A DNA stretch of 23,072 nt from Bacteroidales bacterium M5 (GTDB lineage: Bacteria > Bacteroidota > Bacteroidia > Bacteroidales > Muribaculaceae), in NCBI GenBank assembly GCA_001689535.1, contig LUJP01000030.1, forward strand, positions 1 to 23,072. Direction: 5' to 3'. Shown in pieces: positions 1-5,860 of the stretch. Within the stretch, counting starts at the first letter, position 1, and every line of letters begins with the position of its first letter. Position numbers and translations under genes: made by a program. The notes under the pieces were generated by a model. The model searched no databases. It was not told the DNA's origin and was given only the letters and a program-made list of their open reading frames with translations.

Positions 1-26
1 CTAAATGTAGGAGGCTGCGCCTATTT

Positions 27-51
27 TGAACTGACCCCAAAAAGTTGGACA
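27..51. repeat. Left terminal inverted repeat of the IS
   Basis: Begins TGAACTGACCCC and matches the reverse complement of 1428-1452 apart from one-base gaps and one substitution. It lies just beyond the orfB stop codon at 61-63. Confidence 0.8.
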
Positions 52-60
52 GGTTAAACA

Positions 61-864
61 TTATCCTGTTATAGAAAGAGTTCGGTATTGCACCGGACTC
101 TTTCCTTTTAACCGGGATTTGATTCTTTTATTGTTATAATATTCTATATATTCCTCTAAAGCCTTTATAAAGGCTTCGGGCGATTCAAATTTTTCGGCAT
201 ATAGAAGTTCGGACTTCATAATACCGAAGAAGTTTTCTGCCATTGCATTGTCAAGGCAATTCCCTTTACGTGACATACTTTGGGTTATGTGATGATCTTT
301 TAAGCGCTGTCTGTATCCAAAATGTTGGTATTGCCAGCCTTGATCAGAGTGGATTATCAGACCATCAAGATTATCATATTTTGCAAATGCCTTGTCAAGC
401 ATATCATATATTTGCTCTAAATTAGGAGATTTAGAGATGTTATAGGATATGATTTCTCCATTGAACATATCAAGTATAGGTGAGAGATATAGTTTGGTAG
501 TGCCGATGTTTATTTGGGTAACATCGGTTGCCCATTTCTGATTGGGTGCTGTGGCAAAAAAGTCCCTGTTTATGATATTTGGGGCAATCTTGCCGACCTC
601 GCCCTTATACGAGCGATAACGAACCTTGCGTATATGGCTTTTAAGATACATGGAGTTCATTAATCGCTGTACCGTCTTGTGATTGATTATAAATCCGCGA
701 TTACGCATCTCGGCAGTGACTCGGCGATAGCCATATCGACCCTTATGCTCATGAAAAATAGATTTAATGTTCTCTTTCTCTATGACATATTTATCCTTGG
801 TCTTTAGCCGTTTCAGATGATAATAAAACACGGAACGGGCCATCTTTCTAAACTCAAGCAACAA
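61..864 (-). CDS. IS3-family transposase, catalytic part (OrfB)
   Basis: This is the DDE integrase half of the IS3 transposase. It has an HTH_21-type N-terminal segment (IKSIFHEHKGRYGYRR, about residues 29-44), then an rve-type catalytic core with the three acidic residues in WATDVTQI, IIHSDQGWQY and the ENFFGIMK stretch. The predicted start at 864 is a TTG inside a longer open frame: the frame reads on upstream to the A-run at 954-960 as ...AEAIDELRSEYPLDL. That fits synthesis only as an OrfAB fusion by -1 frameshifting from orfA, the normal IS3 arrangement. The frame is intact to the stop at 61-63, so the element may still be active. A separate OrfB product is not certain. Confidence 0.93.
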   Translation of the reverse strand: MLLEFRKMARSVFYYHLKRLKTKDKYVIEKENIKSIFHEHKGRYGYRRVTAEMRNRGFIINHKTVQRLMNSMYLKSHIRKVRYRSYKGEVGKIAPNIINRDFFATAPNQKWATDVTQINIGTTKLYLSPILDMFNGEIISYNISKSPNLEQIYDMLDKAFAKYDNLDGLIIHSDQGWQYQHFGYRQRLKDHHITQSMSRKGNCLDNAMAENFFGIMKSELLYAEKFESPEAFIKALEEYIEYYNNKRIKSRLKGKSPVQYRTLSITG

Positions 865-884
865 GTCAAGAGGGTATTCGGACC

Positions 885-1406
885 TTAGTTCGTCGATGGC
901 TTCTGCCCATCGAGACGCACTCGGGCTTCTTCTTTCTCGACTAAGGTCTTCACTTTTTTTAGCAGCGCGTTCTCTGCCCTCAGGCGCAGATTTTCCGCCT
1001 GAAGTCGTTCAAGTTCTGTCTGTGGCTCTTTCTTCTTTGGTCTTGCCATTTGATTTTTGTGAGGTCGTCCTCGCTTCTTCTCCTGATGCAGGCTTTCATA
1101 CCCATGGTGGCGCACCAGACTCACCCATCTCTGTAAAGCTGTCTTGCCAATACGATATTCTATCCTTACATGTGCCAAAGGTACGCCTTTTTCCAGAATT
1201 AAACGCACAACTTTTTCTTTTAGTGCCGGTGTGGCGCGACAATGCGGCTGTTTTTCCAGTCCGGAACGACCGTATCTGTCCCACATCCTTACCCATGCCA
1301 ATATCTGAGTCTCGTTTATATGATACTCTTTTGACAGGTGGGCTATCGCTTCTCCTTGTTTGACACGTTGTACAATAACGAGTCTCTGTTCATAACTGTA
1401 CTTCAT
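885..1406 (-). CDS. IS3-family OrfA (DNA-binding part of the transposase)
   Basis: A protein of 173 residues with two helix-turn-helix segments (about residues 5-50 and 60-105) that would recognise the terminal repeats. A leucine-zipper-like stretch follows (LERLQAENLRLRAENALLKK, about residues 132-151), typical of IS150-group OrfA and used for dimer formation. ATG at 1404-1406, stop at 885-887. The run of seven A residues after the zipper (minus strand of 954-960) lets a fraction of ribosomes slip into the orfB frame. The short OrfA alone usually dampens transposition in this family (known for the family, not shown here). Confidence 0.92.
   Translation of the reverse strand: MKYSYEQRLVIVQRVKQGEAIAHLSKEYHINETQILAWVRMWDRYGRSGLEKQPHCRATPALKEKVVRLILEKGVPLAHVRIEYRIGKTALQRWVSLVRHHGYESLHQEKKRGRPHKNQMARPKKKEPQTELERLQAENLRLRAENALLKKVKTLVEKEEARVRLDGQKPSTN
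954..960 (-). promoter_or_regulatory. Programmed -1 frameshift site (A7) between orfA and orfB
   Basis: On the minus strand orfA reads CTA AAA AAA GTG, a slippery A AAA AAA heptamer. A one-base backward slip continues as AGT GAA GAC CTT and enters the orfB frame without a stop. orfA and orfB differ in frame by exactly -1, as this requires. Confidence 0.85.
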
Positions 1407-1427
1407 AAAAGCACCCCAAAAGTTTTT

Positions 1428-1452
1428 TGTCTAACTTTTGGGGTGCAGTTCA
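1428..1452. repeat. Right terminal inverted repeat of the IS
   Basis: Reads TGAACTGCACCCC on the minus strand. It is the end upstream of orfA, 21 bases before the orfA start codon, so any transposase promoter must overlap this end or the flanking DNA. Confidence 0.8.
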
Positions 1453-1495
1453 TTTTGACACAGCCTCCTGTTTATTTGGGCTTATGTACGGGGCG

Positions 1496-2344
1496 TTATT
1501 CGCCGAGTTTGGAGTATTCCTGATCGGTTACCGGTTCGAGCCAGATGTTTTCGGTATTCTCACCGGGTACGGAGAAAGCAAGGTGGGCAAACCAGCTGTC
1601 GGCGGCTGCCCCATGCCAGTGTTTCACATTGGCGGGGATGTGGATTACGGTGCCGGGCAGAATCTCTACAGCGGGTTTCCCTTCTTCCTGATACCAGCCG
1701 CGGCCGGCCACTCCCACGAGCATCTGGCCTCCGCCCTGGATGGCTTTGTGGATATGCCAGTTGTTGCGGCATCCAGGCTCGAAGGTCACATTGGCGAATG
1801 GTATCTGGCAGGATGAAACGGGCGCGAGATAGCTGTTACCGATAAAATATTGGGCGTATGCGGTATTGGGTTTGCCGATGGGGAAAATCATCTCGCGTTG
1901 GAACTGAGCCTTTGCGTCGTCGCCCTTCACATCGTCGTTCCACACCTCTTTGGCCAGACGGAACGCGGCCCATGCCTTAGGCCATCCGGCGTAGAATGCT
2001 ATGTGGGTGATGATTTCGGCTGCCTCGGTGCGGGTTATGCCGTTTTTCCTGGCCTCCATCAGATGGAATTTCAGCGAACTGTCGGTGATTCCCTGGGAGA
2101 TGAGGCTGGTGATGGTCACGAGGGAGCGGTCGCGGAGCGAGAGCAGGTCGTTGCGGCTCCATACTTCGCCGAATAATATATCGTCGTTCAGATGGGCGAA
2201 TTCCGGTGCGAAGTCCCCGAGGGCATCGCGTCCGGCGGTCTGGGTGACCTTGACGCGCTGGCGTGCGCTATTCAGATTGTTGTCCTGAGCCATAACATTT
2301 ACTGATAGAAAAAAGGTTGTTATTAGTATTGCGATTGTTTTCAT
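1496..2344 (-). CDS. Exported carboxymuconolactone decarboxylase-like/cupin two-domain protein
   Basis: A 282-residue protein. I take the ATG at 2342-2344 because it begins a clean Sec signal (MKTIAILITTFFLSVNVMA, cut before QD). The open frame runs on to 2422 but adds a non-signal-like stretch across the promoter. Residues about 38-137 are a CMD/AhpD-like helical domain (FGEVWSR, HIAFYAGWPKAWAA) without the CxxC of AhpD, so a thiol peroxidase role is unlikely. Residues about 160-270 are a cupin with probable metal ligands in WHIHK (His197, His199) and KHWHG (His242, His244). Such fusions are common in Bacteroidetes and are often described only as CMD/cupin proteins; the substrate is unknown. 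The gene lies back to back with an AraC regulator, its probable controller. An IS sits just beyond its stop codon. Confidence 0.85.
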   Translation of the reverse strand: MKTIAILITTFFLSVNVMAQDNNLNSARQRVKVTQTAGRDALGDFAPEFAHLNDDILFGEVWSRNDLLSLRDRSLVTITSLISQGITDSSLKFHLMEARKNGITRTEAAEIITHIAFYAGWPKAWAAFRLAKEVWNDDVKGDDAKAQFQREMIFPIGKPNTAYAQYFIGNSYLAPVSSCQIPFANVTFEPGCRNNWHIHKAIQGGGQMLVGVAGRGWYQEEGKPAVEILPGTVIHIPANVKHWHGAAADSWFAHLAFSVPGENTENIWLEPVTDQEYSKLGE

Positions 2345-2386
2345 TTTACTGAAAAGCTTAACGGTGACGGCATTATATTTACTATG

Positions 2387-2394
2387 CAAAATTA
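2387..2394 (-). promoter_or_regulatory. Candidate -7 element for the CMD-cupin gene
   Basis: TAATTTTG on the minus strand fits the Bacteroidetes -7 consensus TAnnTTTG and lies about 43 bases before the chosen ATG. No good -33 TTTG is seen at the right distance, which could suit a promoter that needs an activator such as the adjacent AraC protein. Confidence 0.5.
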
Positions 2395-2480
2395 ATACGT
2401 GGCAGCGCCGCCCACTAAACATTATTACGTTTTCTCCTACCAGCTTTAAAGATAATTGTGTGGCAGCTCCGATAAATTGC

Positions 2481-2488
2481 TATTTTTG
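2481..2488 (+). promoter_or_regulatory. Candidate -7 element for the AraC-type regulator
   Basis: TATTTTTG fits TAnnTTTG. A partial -33 (TTGTG, 2456-2460) lies about 22 bases upstream. The leader before the ATG at 2516 would be only about 20 bases, and the element overlaps the longer reading of the frame, supporting the later start. Confidence 0.5.
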
Positions 2489-2515
2489 CAACGCAACAAC
2501 AATCGAAACATCCGC

Positions 2516-3424
2516 ATGACTATCCGACAGACAGTAAAACTCGATTCAATCGATGCCTACAACAAACTTTACGGCCTAACCACCTACCATCCGCTGGTGA
2601 CGGTGATCGACCTGAAGAATGCTACAAATCCGGTGAACCATATACGCATCGACTACGGTGTCTACGCCCTGTTTCTGAAAAATGGCGTCAGCTGCACCCT
2701 TAAATACGGCAGAGAGAAATATGATTATCAGGAAGGCACCATAGTGAGCTTCTCGCCAGGACAGACCGTGGAAGTGGATATGGATAGGGATGTGACCTCA
2801 CCCGATGTGATAGGCCTGATGTTCCATCCTGACCTTATCTACGGCACTCTGCTCGGGGAGCGGATACATGACTACGGATTTTTCGAGTATTCGCAGCGCG
2901 AGGCTCTGCATCTGTCGGAGAGCGAGAGGGAGCTGTTTCTGGAATGCCTCGACAAAATACGCCGTGAGGTGATGCATCCGGTCGACAAGCATTCGGCCGA
3001 CCTTATTTCGGCCAATATCAACCTGCTTCTTGAGTATCTCAATAGGTTCTACGACCGCCAGTTCATCACCCGCCATAAAGTCAACAACGATATCGTGGCT
3101 GCGTTCGAGCGCGAACTTCGCAGGTATTTCGACAGCGGCAAGTGCCGCGACGGGCTGCCTACCGTGGCCTATTTCGCTGAAAAGGCATGCCTTTCGCCGG
3201 GATATTTCGGCGACCTGATACGCAAGGAGCTGGGGATATCGGCCAAAGATGTGATTTCCTCACACATGATTTCCATTGCCAAGCAGCGCCTGGCGTCGAC
3301 CGATACCGACATAAGCATCATAGCCTACGATCTAGGCTTCCAGTATCCGCAGCACTTCACCCGCCAGTTCAAGCGTCAGACCGGACAGAGCCCCACGGAA
3401 TACCGCATTGCATCCGGCCGTTGA
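2516..3424 (+). CDS. AraC-family transcriptional regulator
   Basis: A 302-residue protein starting at the ATG at 2516 (MTIRQTVKLD). The open frame begins at 2456, but those extra 20 residues overlap the likely promoter. The first two thirds form an effector-sensing region (a cupin-like stretch EGTIVSFSPGQTVEVD at about residues 80-95). The last ~100 residues hold the two AraC helix-turn-helices: the first in YFAEKACLSPGYFGDLIRKE, the second ending with the family signature ISIIAYDLGF, QHFTRQFKRQTG and SPTEYR. It is transcribed away from the exported CMD-cupin gene, the usual place for its target. It also converges with the TonB receptor gene across a 20-base gap, where a hairpin covers its stop codon. 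The ligand cannot be told from sequence. Confidence 0.9.
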   Translation: MTIRQTVKLDSIDAYNKLYGLTTYHPLVTVIDLKNATNPVNHIRIDYGVYALFLKNGVSCTLKYGREKYDYQEGTIVSFSPGQTVEVDMDRDVTSPDVIGLMFHPDLIYGTLLGERIHDYGFFEYSQREALHLSESERELFLECLDKIRREVMHPVDKHSADLISANINLLLEYLNRFYDRQFITRHKVNNDIVAAFERELRRYFDSGKCRDGLPTVAYFAEKACLSPGYFGDLIRKELGISAKDVISSHMISIAKQRLASTDTDISIIAYDLGFQYPQHFTRQFKRQTGQSPTEYRIASGR

Positions 3425-3431
3425 GGCCGGA
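3413..3431. terminator. Possible hairpin between convergent araC-type and TonB receptor genes
   Basis: TCCGGCC-gttga-GGCCGGA is a perfect 7-base stem with a 5-base loop that includes the AraC stop codon. There is no T-run on either side, so intrinsic termination is doubtful. It may slow or protect the converging transcripts. Confidence 0.35.
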
Positions 3432-3444
3432 CGGCAAAATAGCG

Positions 3445-5751
3445 TCAGATACGCAGCGATACTCCGAGATTGACGCAGCGGGGCAGGGAGGGGCCGTAGA
3501 TATAGCCCGAGTCGCGCTTGGGGCCTTTGTCGAAATCGCTCTGATAGGAATTGAAGATGTTGCTTACACCTGCGGAAAGGTCAAGATTCACGCGGTTGAA
3601 CAGCCTGAATGTGTAGGTGAGTTTGGCCGAAGCGTCGAAAAACGACTGTGTTTCCACAGCAAGATCCACATCAGTACCCGAGCCTTCCATGTGTTGCACC
3701 AGCATAGGGCCTGTGGCTGTTCCTGTCACTGTGGCTCTGAGCGAATGGGTTATCTCCCAGTTGGCCGTAAGGTAGCCGTAGACATCGGGGGTGCGGAACA
3801 TGCGTTTCTCGGCGGGGACGTCGGGATTGTCGCTCCACTGTTCTGGCTTCTTGTAGCGGCTGCGCTGTAGCGTAACGCCTCCCTGTACATCGAAATGGTT
3901 GGAGAACACGGCTTTTGCCTCGATGTTCACGCCGGCCACGCGGGCGCCGGAACCGTTATAGCGCTCAAGCACGGCATTGCCGTTGGCATCGAGGCCGTCG
4001 AGCTGGCGTAGCGCGAACACGTCGCGGAGGTCGGTGAAAAAGCCTTCAACCAGAAGGTTGGTCTGCACGTTGCCGAAACGGTGATACATGTCAGCCGACA
4101 TGCTTACACTCTGCGAACTTTCCTGCTTGAGGCCAGGAGCCAGAACGGTGACCACGCGCTCGCCACCCACAATGGCCACGTGGAAGTCCTCGTCATAGGC
4201 CTGCGGCGAACGGAATCCGGTGGAATAGGAGGCGCGGAAGTTGAAGTTGTCGGAGGGATTGAAGCGTATGTTGAGGCGGGGGGAGACTATTGCTTTGTGG
4301 ATCAGAGAATGCTTGTCGACTCGCGCGCCCACGAGGAAGCCCCACTTCTCGTTGCGCCATTCGTTCTGGAGGTAAGCGCTGTAGATGTTTACGGTCTGGA
4401 GTATGTCGTGGTCGTAGCCTAATGTCACATCGTGCAGACGGTTGTAGGAGTATTCCACTCCGGCCACGAGTTCGGAGGGCATGAACAGCAGGCGGTCGAA
4501 GGGGTGTGTCCACTGCGAGCCTGCCGTGGCCACTACATCAGAGGTGCGGCCGTAGGCTTCGGGATCCATCTCGGAGCCGTAGTAGCTTTTGCGCCGTGTG
4601 GCCTGTGTGGCGGCGAACACCGACAGATGGTCGCGGCGGTCGCGCATCCAGAGGTCGAAAGTGGCTTCGCCGGCATGTATGTTATGGTCCACTTCCTCGG
4701 CTATCATCGCCTTGTGGGCCGGCTGGTCGAGATTGTCGCCTCCGCGGCGGTATTCGTGGGTGTTGTGGTATTCTACGGTGAGCTTGGTGTTGTCGGATGT
4801 CCGGAAGAACGAGCGGGCGCCGATGGTCTGGCTGTTGAGTTTGGCTATTTCGGTGAAGCCGTCGCCGTTGTCGTCGTAGCCGTCGCGCGAGCGGCTCTGT
4901 CCGTAGATGAAGGCGCCTGCCTTATTGTTGTCGGTGACCACCGAGGCATTGACCGTGGTGTTATTGTCGAGCGCTCCGGAAGGTCCTATGAAGGAGAGCT
5001 TATGGGAAAGCGTGGCTGAATTGGACAGCGGATCCTTGGTGATGATGTTGATGGTGCCTCCCACAGCCGAAGAGCCGAACAGAGCCGAGCCACCTCCGCG
5101 CATCACCTCCACGCGGTCAATCATGTTGGCGGGAATCTGTTCGAGTCCGTAGACGCCAGTAAGGGCCGAGAATACCGGCCGAGAGTTCATGAGTATCTGG
5201 GAATAATGTCCGTCCAGTCCGTTGATTCTCACCTGAGTGAAACCGCAGTTCTGGCAGTCGTTTTCCACTCTGACACCCGGCTGGAAATCAAGGCCGTCGG
5301 CCAGTGAGCACGCACCCACATTGAGGAATGTCTTGCCTGAAAGCACATTGACGAGCGACGGGCTTTCACGCCGCCGTGTCTCGGTTTTCGAAGCGGTGAC
5401 CACCACCTGATCGAGCATGAATGCGTCGGGTTTGATTTCGAAATTCAGTTCCTTGGTCTCTTTGCTCTTTACTGTGACCTTGCGGCTTTCGGTGGCATAT
5501 CCCATGAAAGACACCGTCACAGTGTATTCGCCGGGCACAAGGTCGCGGAACACATAGTGGCCCGAAGCGTCGGTCATAGTGGCTATATCGGTATCGGCGA
5601 GGCGTACAACGCATCCCGGAATATGTTCGCCGTTTTCTGCGTCTATCACATGGCCGGTCAGATTGGCATCGGAAACAGGGGCATTTCCAGCGCCTATGGC
5701 AAGCAACCGCCCCATGAGGAAGGCAATTGCCACAAGTGTTTTTTTGCTCAT
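3445..5751 (-). CDS. TonB-dependent outer-membrane receptor (CirA/FepA-like)
   Basis: A 768-residue outer-membrane transporter. It begins with a signal sequence (about residues 1-22), then a CarboxypepD_reg-like beta-sandwich (about 31-108, with GHVIDAENGEHIPGC), a probable TonB box (MLDQVVVTAS, 112-121), a plug (about 125-240, ending VGGTINIITKD) and a 22-strand-type barrel to the C-terminal NLGVSLRI. The plug carries NDCQNCGFTQVRINGLDG, whose C-x-x-C is seen in a subset of Bacteroidetes receptors annotated for siderophore or metal uptake. No SusD-like partner lies beside it, which argues against a polysaccharide-utilisation locus and for a small iron-complex, haem or cofactor ligand (inference). 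It has its own strong promoter, so it is probably not co-transcribed with the upstream oxidoreductase gene. Confidence 0.9.
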   Translation of the reverse strand: MSKKTLVAIAFLMGRLLAIGAGNAPVSDANLTGHVIDAENGEHIPGCVVRLADTDIATMTDASGHYVFRDLVPGEYTVTVSFMGYATESRKVTVKSKETKELNFEIKPDAFMLDQVVVTASKTETRRRESPSLVNVLSGKTFLNVGACSLADGLDFQPGVRVENDCQNCGFTQVRINGLDGHYSQILMNSRPVFSALTGVYGLEQIPANMIDRVEVMRGGGSALFGSSAVGGTINIITKDPLSNSATLSHKLSFIGPSGALDNNTTVNASVVTDNNKAGAFIYGQSRSRDGYDDNGDGFTEIAKLNSQTIGARSFFRTSDNTKLTVEYHNTHEYRRGGDNLDQPAHKAMIAEEVDHNIHAGEATFDLWMRDRRDHLSVFAATQATRRKSYYGSEMDPEAYGRTSDVVATAGSQWTHPFDRLLFMPSELVAGVEYSYNRLHDVTLGYDHDILQTVNIYSAYLQNEWRNEKWGFLVGARVDKHSLIHKAIVSPRLNIRFNPSDNFNFRASYSTGFRSPQAYDEDFHVAIVGGERVVTVLAPGLKQESSQSVSMSADMYHRFGNVQTNLLVEGFFTDLRDVFALRQLDGLDANGNAVLERYNGSGARVAGVNIEAKAVFSNHFDVQGGVTLQRSRYKKPEQWSDNPDVPAEKRMFRTPDVYGYLTANWEITHSLRATVTGTATGPMLVQHMEGSGTDVDLAVETQSFFDASAKLTYTFRLFNRVNLDLSAGVSNIFNSYQSDFDKGPKRDSGYIYGPSLPRCVNLGVSLRI

Positions 5752-5779
5752 AATTTACTTGCTGTTTTCAATCAGAGCG

Positions 5780-5810
5780 CAAAATTACTACGTTGGAAAG
5801 GAATTTCAAA
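5780..5810 (-). promoter_or_regulatory. Bacteroidetes-type promoter of the TonB receptor gene
   Basis: On the minus strand TTTG (5807-5810), exactly 19 bases, then TAATTTTG (5780-5787): a full match to the -33/-7 consensus. It is about 30 bases from the start codon. No clear operator palindrome is seen around it. Confidence 0.8.
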
Positions 5811-5860
5811 TACCTATAAATAGTGATATTTTCCGGCTGGGATATGTATCGGCTTGAACT

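Larger units (their letters stand above)
27..1452 (-). mobile_element. IS3-family insertion sequence (IS150-like), complete
   Basis: A 1426-base element carrying two overlapping-frame transposase genes on the minus strand. Its ends form an imperfect inverted repeat of about 25 bases: both begin TGAACTG, then (C)ACCCC, an A-run, GTT(G/A)GACA. The ends obey the TG...CA rule common in IS3 elements, and a 3-base direct repeat TTT (24-26 and 1453-1455) fits the usual target duplication. Outside these ends lies a second, perfect 9-base inverted repeat (AGGAGGCTG at 9-17, CAGCCTCCT at 1461-1469). I read it as the hairpin the element landed in. An alternative is that the element itself runs from about 9 to 1469 with longer terminal repeats, but then no direct repeat of three or more bases is seen. 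The element is AT-richer than its surroundings. Confidence 0.9.

Noticed and set aside
1..1470. Transposon cargo, integron or conjugative element extending from the IS
   Set aside because: The element carries only orfA and orfB, both ends are present, and the DNA on its right is ordinary chromosomal sequence; the left side is not visible.
2345..2422. Upstream extension of the CMD-cupin reading frame
   Set aside because: The added 26 residues would hide a clean signal peptide and overlap the -7 element.
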